A stretch of DNA of 64,000 nucleotides, from the NCBI RefSeq assembly GCF_006542685.1, contig NZ_AP019736.1, positions 2,034,001 through 2,098,000 of the forward strand, in the 5' to 3' direction. Below, in pieces: positions 26,252-34,966 of the stretch. The position numbers were made by a program, and so were the translations under genes. The notes under the pieces were generated by a model. The model was not told the origin of the DNA. It did not search any database and worked only from the letters and a program-made list of their open reading frames with translations. Within the stretch, counting starts at the first letter, position 1; the number at the start of each line of letters is the position of its first letter. The stretch is from Alistipes dispar (GTDB lineage Bacteria > Bacteroidota > Bacteroidia > Bacteroidales > Rikenellaceae).

Positions 26252-26908
26252 ATGAAATTCTTTGTCGATACGGCGAATCTCGATCAGATTCGCGAGGCCC
26301 ATGCGATGGGCGTGCTCGACGGGGTGACGACCAACCCGTCGTTGATGGCCCGGGAGAATATCCGGGGCGAGGAGGCGTGCCGCCGCCATTACGTCGAAAT
26401 CTGCCGGATCGTGCAGGGCGACGTGAGCGCCGAGGTGATCTCGACGGATTTCGAAGGAATGGTGCGCGAGGGCGAAGCGCTGGAGGCGCTCGACCCGCAT
26501 ATCGTCGTCAAGCTGCCGTGCACGGCCGAGGGAATCCGCGCCGTCCGCCATTTCGCCGAACGGGGCATCCGCACCAACTGCACGCTGGTCTTCTCCGTCG
26601 GGCAGGCGCTGCTGGCCGCCAAGGCGGGCGCTACCTACGTTTCGCCTTTCGTCGGCCGTTTGGACGACATTTCGGAAGACGGCGTGGAGCTGGTGGCGCA
26701 TATCGTCCGCGTCTATCGGACCTACGGGTTCCGGACGCAGGTGCTGGCGGCCTCGATCCGCCACACGCGCCATATCATCCAGTGCCTCGATGCCGGAGCC
26801 GATGTGGCGACCTGCCCGCTCTCGGCGATCAAGGGGCTGCTCCGCCATCCGCTCACGGAGAGCGGGCTGGCGCAGTTCCTGGCGGATCATGCCCGGGTGA
26901 ACGGATAG
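26252..26908 (+). CDS. Transaldolase/fructose-6-phosphate aldolase-like protein
   Basis: 218 aa, the size of the FSA/TalC group. MKFFVDTANLDQIREA, GVTTNPSL, the Schiff-base Lys87 in HIVVKLPCTAEG, and YVSPFVGRLDD are all typical. Most such proteins in Bacteroidota are annotated as transaldolase of the pentose phosphate pathway. TLVFSVGQALLAAKAGA fits both activities. Single gene with a hairpin at 26932-26964 after it. Confidence 0.9.
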   Translation: MKFFVDTANLDQIREAHAMGVLDGVTTNPSLMARENIRGEEACRRHYVEICRIVQGDVSAEVISTDFEGMVREGEALEALDPHIVVKLPCTAEGIRAVRHFAERGIRTNCTLVFSVGQALLAAKAGATYVSPFVGRLDDISEDGVELVAHIVRVYRTYGFRTQVLAASIRHTRHIIQCLDAGADVATCPLSAIKGLLRHPLTESGLAQFLADHARVNG

Positions 26909-26931
26909 CCCGCCGGGCGGACGGGACGGAA

Positions 26932-26964
26932 GGGGCGGGGATGTCGCGGGCGGATCCCCGCCCC
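26932..26964 (+). terminator. Hairpin after the transaldolase gene
   Basis: Perfect 11-bp stem GGGGCGGGGAT/ATCCCCGCCCC with an 11-nt loop, 23 nt after the stop. No long T-run follows, so it may be a weak terminator. Confidence 0.5.
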
Positions 26965-27047
26965 GTTGCGTGTCCGTTCCGGAGAAAAGATGTGAAAAAT
27001 TGCAGACGTATGTTGCGTTTCGCGCCTCCGTTTCGTCTTATGTGCAA

Positions 27048-27566
27048 ATGAAGGAGTTGGACTTCGACCGAGATATCGTGCCGCTTCGCGACCGGATGTT
27101 CCGCTATGCGCAGAGCCTGCTGCTGTGCGCGGCCGAGGCGGAGGATGTGGTGCACGATCTGCTGGAACGCTTCTGGCGGGAACGGGAACGGCTCTGCGTG
27201 CGGAGCGATGTCGGCTCTTTCGTGATGACCGCCGTGCGGAACCGCTGTTACGACAGCCTCCGCAGACGCGAGGCCGACCGGCGGCGCGGGGAGGCGGCGG
27301 CCTGCCGGACGGATCGCTTCGCCGCGGAGGATGCCGAGCGATGGGAGGCCCGCGAGCTGGTGCGGCGGGCAATGGCCTGCCTCCCCGAGCGGCAGCGGGA
27401 GACGCTCCACCTGAAGGATATAGAGGGCGTTCCGACCTGCGAGATCGCCCGGATGCTCGGCTGCGACGAAGCACAGGTGCGCGTAATCCTCTCCCGCGCC
27501 CGTCACGGACTGCGAGAGGCGTTGAAAAAATGGATGGACGATGAACGAACGACGAAAACGGATTGA
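27048..27566 (+). CDS. ECF-type RNA polymerase sigma factor
   Basis: 172 aa. Region 2 includes LFRYAQSLL-like helices with EAEDVVHDLLERFWRER and a GSFVMTAVRNRCYDSLRRR segment. Region 4 has LPERQRETLHLKDIEGVPTC and the HTH DEAQVRVILSRARHGLREAL. It belongs to the FecI-like ECF group of Bacteroidota. Start 27048 gives the normal N-terminus; an upstream in-frame ATG adds odd residues. The downstream gene overlaps by 26 nt, a common arrangement for an anti-sigma factor. Confidence 0.93.
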   Translation: MKELDFDRDIVPLRDRMFRYAQSLLLCAAEAEDVVHDLLERFWRERERLCVRSDVGSFVMTAVRNRCYDSLRRREADRRRGEAAACRTDRFAAEDAERWEARELVRRAMACLPERQRETLHLKDIEGVPTCEIARMLGCDEAQVRVILSRARHGLREALKKWMDDERTTKTD

Positions 27567-28059
27567 GGAGCTGGCGGCGCGCTATTTCGAGGCCCGGACG
27601 ACGGATGCCGAGGAACGCGAGCTGCGCGAGTTGTCCCGCGTGGGGGATTCCGGGATGACGGAGGAGTTGCGGGTGCTCTTCGGAGGACTGGATGCGCTGG
27701 CCGGAGAGCGGATGCCTGTTGAATGGGAAACGGCCGTCGGGCGGCTGTCTGCCGCGGAGCGGCCGCATGTCCCGTCGGGCAGCAGGCCTGCCGGGCGGCA
27801 GCTCCGGATGCCCGGTTCCGGGATGCCGCTTCGGCGGAGCGTGCGGCGGTTCGTGCCGTGGTGGGGCGTCGCGGCGGCTGCGGCGGTGGCGCTGGGAGCG
27901 TTCCTCTGCGTGGAACTGCTGCGCGAGCCCTATTGCTATATCGACGGACGAGCGGTCTATGACCGGGAGACCGCCATGCGGACGACGGCCTATCTCGGTT
28001 CGTTCGCCGTACTCGAATCGCCCGGCCGCATCGTGGACGACCTGTTGGAAAACCGATAA
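27541..28059 (+). CDS. Probable membrane anti-sigma factor-like protein
   Basis: 172 aa. The N-terminal ~75 residues are charged and helical (RIEELAARYFEARTTDAEER resembles the start of FecR/anti-sigma proteins). One membrane helix lies at about 108-130 (VPWWGVAAAAAVALGAFL), followed by a short periplasmic tail. No FecR sensor domain is present. The 26-nt overlap with the ECF sigma gene supports a role in holding that sigma factor. Family not firmly recognised. Confidence 0.7.
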   Translation: MNERRKRIEELAARYFEARTTDAEERELRELSRVGDSGMTEELRVLFGGLDALAGERMPVEWETAVGRLSAAERPHVPSGSRPAGRQLRMPGSGMPLRRSVRRFVPWWGVAAAAAVALGAFLCVELLREPYCYIDGRAVYDRETAMRTTAYLGSFAVLESPGRIVDDLLENR

Positions 28060-28071
28060 AAAACCGAATAT

Positions 28072-28941
28072 ATGGACAAAAAATTGGCATTCACCGGATT
28101 CTTTTTGCTGTGCACCCTGCTTTCCGCCACGGCGCAGCAGGCCGATTCGCTGCGTATTCTGCCGGAGCTGCCGTCCGCCGGAGCGGGCGAGCCGATCGGG
28201 GAGGTGGAGAACGAGCTGGTGACCATGCGCCGCGGCAGCGACGACAGCAGCGTGGTTCTCGAAGTGGCGGGGTTCGGCCTGACGCTCGGACGGGCTTCCG
28301 ACACGGAGACGGGCAAACACCGCGAGGTGAAATCCTATCCGCGCGTGTGCGGAGTGTTCTGCGACGGCATCGAGCTGGGTTTCAACACGCTGGTCGGCCT
28401 CGACTATGCGGGCTATCCGGCCGGAACGGAGGATTTTCTCGACGTGCGGCCCGGCAATTCGTTCCACTTCGGCATCACGCCGGTCGGTCTGGATATCGAC
28501 CTGGACCGGAAACGGAAATTCGGATTCTCGACCGGTCTGCGCTATACGGTCGATAACTACCGGTTGTCGAACAATTCGATCACGCTGGGGCGCGAGGACG
28601 GCCGGATCGTCCCCGTGGCGCTGGACGAGCCGGCCGGCAAGTCGAAACTGCGCATCACGTCGCTCGGTTTCCCGCTGCAATTTTCCTGCGAGCCGGTCCG
28701 CCATCTGAACATCGCGGTCGTCGGTTACTGCGATTTCACGGTCGGGGTCAATTCCATCTACAAGAAACCCAAGGTGAAGAACGGCCTGTCCGGAGTGAAT
28801 CCCTTCCGATTCGGAATCGGCGGGGCGGTCTCCTACCGCGGTTTCGGCGTCTATGTCCGCTACGGCATCACCCCGCTTTTCAGGAGCAGTGCCGGGCCGA
28901 CCTGTCACCCGCTGTCGTTCGGTGTCTGTATCTTCATGTAA
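28072..28941 (+). CDS. Outer-membrane beta-barrel protein
   Basis: 289 aa with a signal peptide ending SATAQQ. The rest alternates polar and hydrophobic residues with aromatic girdle positions (FGFSTGLRYTVDNYRL, PFRFGIGGAVSYRGFGVYVRYG) and ends in an aromatic/hydrophobic strand. The size suits an 8-10-strand barrel of the PorT-like type. Third gene of the ECF operon. Function unknown. Confidence 0.78.
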   Translation: MDKKLAFTGFFLLCTLLSATAQQADSLRILPELPSAGAGEPIGEVENELVTMRRGSDDSSVVLEVAGFGLTLGRASDTETGKHREVKSYPRVCGVFCDGIELGFNTLVGLDYAGYPAGTEDFLDVRPGNSFHFGITPVGLDIDLDRKRKFGFSTGLRYTVDNYRLSNNSITLGREDGRIVPVALDEPAGKSKLRITSLGFPLQFSCEPVRHLNIAVVGYCDFTVGVNSIYKKPKVKNGLSGVNPFRFGIGGAVSYRGFGVYVRYGITPLFRSSAGPTCHPLSFGVCIFM

Positions 28942-28953
28942 ACGGAGGTGTCT

Positions 28954-29436
28954 ATGAAACGGATCGTATTGTTGTTGCTGGCGTCGCTGCCGATGCTGGT
29001 GCAGGCGCAGAATGTCTCCTGGAAGTTTTTCGACCGTTATACGAAGGCCGAAGGGTTCACCAGCGTGCAGTTGGAGCGGAAGATGATGCGGATGATGAGC
29101 CGGCAGGCCGCCGAAAAGGGCGACGAAGGGCTGGCCGGCCTGCTGGACGGTATCCAGTATATCCGGATCGTGGCGCTCGACAAGGGGGACGGCGGTCAGT
29201 TCGTCGCCGATGCCGAGGCCCTTGCGACCGCTCCGGACAACCGTTTCCATCTGGTGATGTCGGAGACCGAAGGGGGACAGACCACGAAATTCTATCTGCG
29301 CGAGGCGGAGTTCTACTACTATTCAGAGCTGCTGATGCTGACCTACGGCACGAAGGAGACCGTCGCGGTGAACATCTACGGGCAGTTCGATCTCAAGCAG
29401 GTCGCACGGCTCTCGTCGATCCGCCCGCAGCGGTAA
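28954..29436 (+). CDS. DUF4252 family periplasmic protein
   Basis: 160 aa with a signal peptide (LLLLASLPMLVQAQ). The mature part resembles DUF4252: SWKFFDRYTKAEGFTSVQLE, then MMRMMSRQAAEKGD, then IRIVALDKGD. A clear Shine-Dalgarno GGAGG lies 5 nt before the ATG at 28954, which decides this start over a GTG six bases upstream. Function is unknown; the family often follows an ECF sigma gene in Bacteroidota, as here. Confidence 0.85.
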   Translation: MKRIVLLLLASLPMLVQAQNVSWKFFDRYTKAEGFTSVQLERKMMRMMSRQAAEKGDEGLAGLLDGIQYIRIVALDKGDGGQFVADAEALATAPDNRFHLVMSETEGGQTTKFYLREAEFYYYSELLMLTYGTKETVAVNIYGQFDLKQVARLSSIRPQR

Positions 29437-29480
29437 CGGTTCCGGTTCCCGGACCGGAACAGAGCGTACTTCATTAAGAG

Positions 29481-29512
29481 AAACACCCCGGCCGTTTCAG
29501 GCCGGGGTGTTT
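29481..29512. terminator. Bidirectional terminator between ECF and sdh operons
   Basis: 13-bp stem AAACACCCCGGCC with its complement around loop GTTTCA. T-rich tails occur on both sides, fitting two convergent operons that end at 29436 (+) and 29534 (-). Confidence 0.92.
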
Positions 29513-29533
29513 TCGGTTTCGTCGGTTCGGGAC

Positions 29534-30277
29534 TTAGTCCTCGAACTTCGCGGAGAGGAATTCGCGGTTCAGACGGGCGATATGCGCGATCGAGATGGAT
29601 TTCGGGCATTCGGCCTGGCAGGCTCCCGTGTTGGTGCAGTTTCCGAATCCCAGTTCGTCCATCTTGGCGACCATCGCCTTGGCGCGGCGGGCGCCCTCCA
29701 CGCGGCCCTGCGGCAGCTTGGCCAGCGACGACACGCGGGCTGCGACGAAGAGCATCGCCGAGCCGTTCTTGCATGTCGCGGCGCACGCTCCGCAGCCGAT
29801 GCAGGCGGCGGCGTCCATCGACTCGTCGGCGTCGGGCTTCGGAATCGGAATGGCGTTTGCGTCGGGCACGGAGTTCGTGCGTACGGAGATGAAGCCTCCG
29901 GCTTGCAGGATCTGGTCGTAGGCCGAGCGGTTCACCACGAGGTCCTTGATGACGGGGAAAGCCGCCGAGCGCCACGGCTCGATGGTGATGGTCGCGCCGT
30001 CCTTGAACTTGCGCATGTAGATCTGGCACGTGGTGGCCGCCTGGCCGGGGCCGTGCGCGTGGCCGTCGATGTGCAGCGAGCACATGCCGCAGATGCCCTC
30101 GCGGCAGTCGTGGTCGAAGGCCACGGGCTCCTTGCCCTCGTGAATGAGGTTGTTGTTCAGGATGTCGAGCATCTCGAGGAACGAGGTGTCGGCCGAAATG
30201 TTCTCGACCTTGTACGTTTCGAATGCGCCTTTCGATTTAGCGTCCTTTTGACGCCATATCTTTAATGTAAAATTCAT
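29534..30277 (-). CDS. sdhB: Succinate dehydrogenase/fumarate reductase iron-sulfur subunit
   Basis: 247 aa. The [2Fe-2S] ligands are in CREGICGMC (C58, C63, C66) with a fourth Cys in ATTCQIYM. The C-terminal part has CIGCGACAATC and CTNTGACQAECP for the [4Fe-4S] and [3Fe-4S] centres. It passes electrons between SdhA flavin and SdhC haem/quinone. In gut Bacteroidota this complex works mainly as fumarate reductase producing succinate. Start 30277 (MNFTLKIWRQ) is the family start; an ATG at 30310 is in frame but overlaps the sdhA end. Confidence 0.96.
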   Translation of the reverse strand: MNFTLKIWRQKDAKSKGAFETYKVENISADTSFLEMLDILNNNLIHEGKEPVAFDHDCREGICGMCSLHIDGHAHGPGQAATTCQIYMRKFKDGATITIEPWRSAAFPVIKDLVVNRSAYDQILQAGGFISVRTNSVPDANAIPIPKPDADESMDAAACIGCGACAATCKNGSAMLFVAARVSSLAKLPQGRVEGARRAKAMVAKMDELGFGNCTNTGACQAECPKSISIAHIARLNREFLSAKFED

Positions 30278-30316
30278 GGTTTCGATTCGATGATTAAAGT
30301 TTAACGTCAATTGGAT

Positions 30317-32263
30317 TTAGTCCTTGTAGTTGCGCTGGGCGGGGTGTACGAACTCGAAATTCAGCGGCTCCTTGGTCAGCTCCGGAGCCTGGTCCATACC
30401 CTTGTACTCCCAGACGGCGGCATAGACGAACTTTTCGTCGTCGCGCTTCGCCTCGCCCTCTTCGGTCTGGTGCTCGACGCGGAAATGGCCGCCGCACGAC
30501 TCCTCGCGGTTGAGTGCGTCGCGGGCCATCAGCTCGCCCAGCTCGAGGAAATCCGCCAGGCGGATCGCCTTCTCCAGCTCTACGTTAAACTCGTTTTCGC
30601 GGCCTACCACCTTCACGTCCTTCCAGAACTCCTTGCGCAGGGCCTGGATTTCGGTGATGGCCTTTTCGAGCGACTCCTTCGTGCGGGCCATGCCGACGTT
30701 CTCCCACATGATGTGGCCCAGCTTCTTGTGGATGTCGTCCACCGACTGCTTGCCCTGGATCGAGAGGAGTTTCGCGATCTTCTCCCGGACGCCCTTCTCG
30801 GCCTCGTCGAAGGCCTTGGTGTCGGTCTTCACTTTCGGAGCCTGGATCTTGTGCGAGAGGTAGTCGCCGATGGTGTAGGGCAGCACGAAATAGCCGTCCG
30901 CGAGACCCTGCATGAGGGCCGATGCGCCCAGACGGTTCGCGCCGTGGTCCGAGAAGTTGGCCTCGCCGATGGCGTAGAGGCCCGGGATGGTGGTCATCAG
31001 GTTGTAGTCCACCCAGATGCCGCCCATCGTGTAGTGCACGGCGGGGAAAATCTGCATCGGCTGCTCGTAGGGGCTGACGTCGGTGATCTCCTCGTACATG
31101 TCGAACAGGTTGCCGTAACGCTGCTTGATGATGTCCTTGCCCAGACGCTCGATGGCGGTCTTGAAGTCGAGGAACACGGCCAGACCCGTCTCGTTCACGC
31201 CGTAGCCGGCGTCGCAGCGCTCCTTGGCGGCGCGCGAAGCCACGTCGCGCGGCACGAGGTTGCCGAAGGCCGGGTAGCGGCGCTCCAGATAGTAGTCGCG
31301 GTCCTCCTCGGCGATGTCCGAAGGCTGCTTGGCTCCCGAACGGATCGCCTTCACGTCCTCGAGCTTCTTGGGAACCCAGATGCGGCCGTCGTTGCGCAGC
31401 GACTCCGACATGAGCGTGAGTTTCGACTGCTGGTCGCCGTGTACGGGGATACACGTGGGGTGGATCTGCGTGAAGCAGGGGTTGGCGAAGCCGGCGCCCT
31501 TGCGGTAGCACTGGAAGGCGGCCGAGCCGTTCGACGCCATGGCGTTGGTCGAGAGGAAGAAGACGTTGCCGTAGCCGCCCGTGGCGATCACGACGGCGTG
31601 CGCGCCGTGGCGTTCGATCTCGCCCGTCACGAGGTTGCGGGCGATGATGCCGCGCGCCTCGCCGTCCTCGATGACGATGTCGAGCATCTCGTGGCGCGGG
31701 TAGCTCTTCACCGAGCCGGCGGCGATCTCCTTGTTCAGGGCCGCGTAGGCGCCGAGCAGAAGCTGCTGGCCGGTCTGGCCGCGGGCGTAGAAGGTGCGCG
31801 ATACCTGCGCGCCGCCGAACGAACGGTTGGCCAGCAGGCCGCCGTACTCGCGGGCGAAGGGCACGCCCTGTGCCACGCACTGATCGATGATGAGGTTCGA
31901 GACCTCGGCCAGGCGGTAGACGTTGGCCTCGCGGGCGCGGTAGTCGCCGCCCTTGATCGTGTCGTAGAACAGACGGTATATCGAGTCGTTGTCGTTCTGG
32001 TAGTTCTTCGCGGCGTTGATACCGCCCTGTGCGGCGATCGAGTGGGCGCGGCGGGGCGAATCCTGGATGCAGAACACCTTGACGTTGTAGCCCAGTTCGC
32101 CGAGCGAAGCGGCTGCGGAGGCGCCTCCCAGACCGGTTCCGACGATGATGATGTCGAGCTTGCGCTTGTTGGCGGGGCTTACGACCTTGATAGCTGCCTT
32201 GTGGTTGCTCCACTTCTCGGCGAGCGCACCGGCAGGAATTTTAGCATCTAATTTTAAAGCCAT
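30317..32263 (-). CDS. sdhA: Succinate dehydrogenase/fumarate reductase flavoprotein subunit
   Basis: 648 aa. FAD-binding VGTGLGGASAAASLGELGY at about 41-60 and the covalent-FAD His74 in RRAHSIAAQGG are present. The active-site region HTMGG appears as HYTMGGIWVD, and HGANRLGASALMQGLADGYF is conserved. Length and N-terminal extension match the type used with a five-helix SdhC in Bacteroidota. Middle gene of sdhCAB, 32 nt after sdhC and 39 nt before sdhB. Confidence 0.97.
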   Translation of the reverse strand: MALKLDAKIPAGALAEKWSNHKAAIKVVSPANKRKLDIIIVGTGLGGASAAASLGELGYNVKVFCIQDSPRRAHSIAAQGGINAAKNYQNDNDSIYRLFYDTIKGGDYRAREANVYRLAEVSNLIIDQCVAQGVPFAREYGGLLANRSFGGAQVSRTFYARGQTGQQLLLGAYAALNKEIAAGSVKSYPRHEMLDIVIEDGEARGIIARNLVTGEIERHGAHAVVIATGGYGNVFFLSTNAMASNGSAAFQCYRKGAGFANPCFTQIHPTCIPVHGDQQSKLTLMSESLRNDGRIWVPKKLEDVKAIRSGAKQPSDIAEEDRDYYLERRYPAFGNLVPRDVASRAAKERCDAGYGVNETGLAVFLDFKTAIERLGKDIIKQRYGNLFDMYEEITDVSPYEQPMQIFPAVHYTMGGIWVDYNLMTTIPGLYAIGEANFSDHGANRLGASALMQGLADGYFVLPYTIGDYLSHKIQAPKVKTDTKAFDEAEKGVREKIAKLLSIQGKQSVDDIHKKLGHIMWENVGMARTKESLEKAITEIQALRKEFWKDVKVVGRENEFNVELEKAIRLADFLELGELMARDALNREESCGGHFRVEHQTEEGEAKRDDEKFVYAAVWEYKGMDQAPELTKEPLNFEFVHPAQRNYKD

Positions 32264-32295
32264 ATCGTTTGTGTGTTTGTTGTTCTACGAATTGA

Positions 32296-32994
32296 TTAGC
32301 AAGCGGCGCCTGCGATGCAGGGGCAGAGGAAGAAGACGAGCACCACGGCAGCGAACCCGAGGAACACGATCGTCGCCACGATATTGGCGATGCACTTCAG
32401 ACGGGGATACCACGTGTCGTTGGCCCAGCCTACGGTCTGGAACATGGACCACACGCCGTGCGTGAGGTGGAACCACAGCGCGGCGAACCAAACGAGATAG
32501 AGCACCACGTAGTACCACTGCGAGAAGGTGTAGGCGATGAGCGACGCACCGTCGGCCGCGCCGAAGCCCAGCGAGTTGGTGTGTCCGCCCAGAATCTCTA
32601 CGAGCTGCATCTTCGCCCAGAAGTTGTAGAGGTGGAGCAGCAGGCCCAGCAGGACGATGACGCCCAGCACGAGCATGTTCTTCGAAGCCCACGTCACGCC
32701 AGGCTCCTGCACCGTGACGGCGTAACGCTGCGAGCCGCGTGCGCGGTAGTTGTTCAGCGTGAGGACGATGGCGTAGATGAAGTGCACCACGACACCCAGC
32801 GCCAGAACGGCCGTTCCGACGAGTGCGTACCAGTTGGCGCCCAGCAGCTCGCAGATCGTGTTGTAGGCTTCGGGCGAGAGGATCGCCGTGACGTTCATCG
32901 ACATGTGGAAGAGGATGAAGAGCACGAGGAAGCATCCCGTCACGCTCATTACTAACTTCTTGCCAAGCGAGGAATTAGATAGAAAACAGCTCAT
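32296..32994 (-). CDS. sdhC: Succinate dehydrogenase/fumarate reductase cytochrome b subunit
   Basis: 232 aa, five membrane helices as in the dihaem type-B subunit (Wolinella/Bacillus type). Candidate haem ligands are histidines in LFILFHMSMN, VVVHFIYAIV, GLLLHLYNFW and LWFHLTHGVW. No separate SdhD is present, as expected for this class. It anchors SdhAB and exchanges electrons with menaquinone. Start 32994 (MSCFLSNSSLGKKL) follows a consensus promoter. Confidence 0.95.
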   Translation of the reverse strand: MSCFLSNSSLGKKLVMSVTGCFLVLFILFHMSMNVTAILSPEAYNTICELLGANWYALVGTAVLALGVVVHFIYAIVLTLNNYRARGSQRYAVTVQEPGVTWASKNMLVLGVIVLLGLLLHLYNFWAKMQLVEILGGHTNSLGFGAADGASLIAYTFSQWYYVVLYLVWFAALWFHLTHGVWSMFQTVGWANDTWYPRLKCIANIVATIVFLGFAAVVLVFFLCPCIAGAAC

Positions 32995-33042
32995 AATGTT
33001 TTGAATTTGTTTATATTTGTTAAAGATTTGTGTTTCCGTTGG

Positions 33043-33076
33043 CAAAGATAGCCATTGTTCGCGGAATAACAACAAA
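33043..33076 (-). promoter_or_regulatory. Promoter of sdhCAB
   Basis: Minus-strand -7 box TATCTTTG (33043-33050) with TTTG (33073-33076) 22 nt upstream, slightly longer than the usual spacer. Leader to sdhC is about 45 nt and AT-rich. Confidence 0.7.
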
Positions 33077-33113
33077 AACGGGCGGGAATTTTGTGCCCGG
33101 AAGGAGGGTTCGT

Positions 33114-33650
33114 ATGACGAAAAAAGAGCTGCGCCGGACGATGAAGGCGCGCAATCTTTCGCTCGGGGCCGAAGCGCGGTCCGTGGCCTCGGCGCGGATA
33201 TTCGGCCGGGTCGGGGAGTCGCCGGCCTTCGCCGCGGCGCATACGGTGGCGCTCTTCTCGGCCCTGCCGGACGAACCGGACACCGGGGGAGTGGCGGAGA
33301 GGTGGCGTGCGGCGGGGAAGCGGCTGGTCCTGCCGCGCGTCGAGGGCGACGCCATGCGCTTCTGCGACTGCGATCCGGCGGCGCTGCGGCGCGGGGCGTT
33401 CGGCATCGCCGAGCCGGAGCCCGGGGCGCGGACATGTCCGCCCGGGGAGATCGACCTCGTGGTGGTTCCCGGGGTGGCCTTCACGGCCGGAGGTGTCCGG
33501 TTGGGACGCGGGAAGGGGTATTACGACCGTTACCTTTCGCAGACGGAGTTCCGCGGGGCGACGGTCGGGGTCTGCTATGCGCACCAACTGGTCGGGGAGC
33601 TGCCCTCCGAACCGCACGACGTGGCGGTGGACTGCGTCGTGGCGGAGTGA
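33114..33650 (+). CDS. 5-formyltetrahydrofolate cyclo-ligase
   Basis: 178 aa. The conserved GRGKGYYDRYL with the ATP/Mg site, the basic N-terminus TKKELRRTMKARN and VVVPGVAFT match this family (MTHFS/FAU1/YgfA). It converts 5-formyl-THF to 5,10-methenyl-THF using ATP. A strong Shine-Dalgarno (AAGGAGGG) 5 nt before the ATG at 33114 decides the start. It is divergent from sdhC and upstream of the patatin gene. Confidence 0.92.
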   Translation: MTKKELRRTMKARNLSLGAEARSVASARIFGRVGESPAFAAAHTVALFSALPDEPDTGGVAERWRAAGKRLVLPRVEGDAMRFCDCDPAALRRGAFGIAEPEPGARTCPPGEIDLVVVPGVAFTAGGVRLGRGKGYYDRYLSQTEFRGATVGVCYAHQLVGELPSEPHDVAVDCVVAE

Positions 33651-33809
33651 GGCGCCGCGTATCGCGGCACGAAGCGTGCACGGTATGGCCGGCCGTGCGG
33701 AGTGCGTCCGGGACATTGCGGCAGGAGGTTCCGGACCGCGGACCCGACCGGGGTGTTCCGGCCGGTGCGGAAAGAAAAAACAACCGTTGAAATGACAGGA
33801 GAGAAGGGT

Positions 33810-34607
33810 ATGGGAGCGAAAAAACGCCGGGTTGCGCTCGTGCTGGGCGGCGGCGGAGCGCGGGGAATCGCGCATATCGGCGCGATCGGGGAGCTGGAGC
33901 GCCGGGGATTCGAGATCGCGGCCGTGGCGGGAACGTCGATGGGGGCGCTGGTCGGCGGCATGTACGCTGCGGGGCATCTGGAGCCTTTCCGGGAGTGGAT
34001 GTGCGCGCTGGACCGCTATAAGGTCTTCAGCCTGGTCGATTTCGCCTTCAGCTCCGAAGGACTGGTCAAGGGCGACCGCGTGATCGCGGCGATGAAGGAG
34101 CTGGTTCCCGACGTGCGGATCGAACGGATGCCGCTGCCGTTCGCCGCCGTGGCGGCCGACCTGCTGACCGGACGCGAGGTGGTGCTCGACAGCGGCGGGC
34201 TGTACGATGCCATCCGGGCGTCGATTTCCATCCCTTCGGTTTTCCGGCCCGTGCGCCGCGACGGCATGGTGCTCATCGACGGCGGCACGGTCAATCCGCT
34301 GCCGCTCAACCGTGTGCGGCGCGAGGAGGGCGACCTGCTGATCGCCGTGGACGTCTGCGCCCCGTTCGCTGCGGCTCCGGCGGCCGGCAAGGTGTCGCTG
34401 AACTATTACCGGATGCTCACCGCCTCGTCGCAGATCATGCAGCAGCATATCGCGGGGCTGATGCGCCGGCTGTACCGGCCCGACGTCGTCGTGGAGCTGC
34501 CGGCCGACAGCTTCAGCATGTTCGAGTTCTACCGTTCGGAGGAGATCGTCGAAGCGGGGCGCCGGGCGACCTGCGAGGCGCTCGAACGCCGTGCGGCCGG
34601 GGACTGA
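33810..34607 (+). CDS. Patatin-like phospholipase
   Basis: 265 aa. Oxyanion loop GGGGARG (13-19), nucleophile elbow GTSMG with Ser43, and catalytic Asp in LIDGG give a complete Ser-Asp dyad. Short bacterial patatins of the RssA/YchK type have this size. It probably cleaves acyl esters at a membrane; substrate unknown. The ATG at 33810 is preceded by AGGAG 8 nt away; an ATG at 33792 is also possible. Confidence 0.9.
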   Translation: MGAKKRRVALVLGGGGARGIAHIGAIGELERRGFEIAAVAGTSMGALVGGMYAAGHLEPFREWMCALDRYKVFSLVDFAFSSEGLVKGDRVIAAMKELVPDVRIERMPLPFAAVAADLLTGREVVLDSGGLYDAIRASISIPSVFRPVRRDGMVLIDGGTVNPLPLNRVRREEGDLLIAVDVCAPFAAAPAAGKVSLNYYRMLTASSQIMQQHIAGLMRRLYRPDVVVELPADSFSMFEFYRSEEIVEAGRRATCEALERRAAGD

Positions 34608-34632
34608 TATGGCATGGATTTTGTTAAAATCG

Positions 34633-34761
34633 GAAAAAGATTGCGGCGGTCCGTTTTTGAAGAATTCAAAGAATAATAAATAAGTAGTGACGCAACTTCA
34701 CACAGATTTGAGGACCGCCGCAATGTTGTCTTCGACTCCGGAAAAACTTCCGGGATTCCTA
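34633..34761 (-). ncRNA. Candidate small RNA, about 130 nt
   Basis: A promoter at 34767-34797 points into a region without a convincing ORF. The predicted RNA has a 5' hairpin CCGGAA/TTCCGG (34738-34753), then a perfect 13-bp stem formed by 34712-34724 and 34640-34652 closing a 59-nt AT-rich loop, and ends in TTTTT (34634-34638), i.e. a terminator. The loop contains a GAAGAATTC palindrome. No known RNA family recognised from sequence. It lies 25 nt after the patatin stop on the other strand. Confidence 0.6.
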
Positions 34762-34766
34762 TGCGG

Positions 34767-34797
34767 CAAAGATAAAGAAAGATTCTGAAATCGCAAC
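34767..34797 (-). promoter_or_regulatory. Promoter of the candidate small RNA
   Basis: TATCTTTG (34767-34774) on the minus strand, with GTTG (34794-34797) 19 nt upstream as the -33 element. Spacing is right; the -33 box has one mismatch to TTTG. Confidence 0.65.
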
Positions 34798-34905
34798 TGT
34801 TTTGCCTGAATGTGATATGGGTACGCCCAAAAGGCCGAAACCCGTATCCTTTTCCGCTCCGGAGTTCCCTTTCCGGGGTATGCGTGCGGCCCGTATCGTC
34901 TATGC

Positions 34906-34944
34906 GGACGCCCGGACTCTCCGTTACGGAGGGTCCGGGCGTCC
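34906..34944. terminator. Long hairpin after the DUF5723 gene
   Basis: Stem GGACGCCCGGAC/GTCCGGGCGTCC with an inner TCTCCG/CGGAGG extension and a three-base loop, 22 nt past the minus-strand stop. No T-run is seen. Confidence 0.55.
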
Positions 34945-34966
34945 GGTTGGGCGTATGTGCGCCGCG

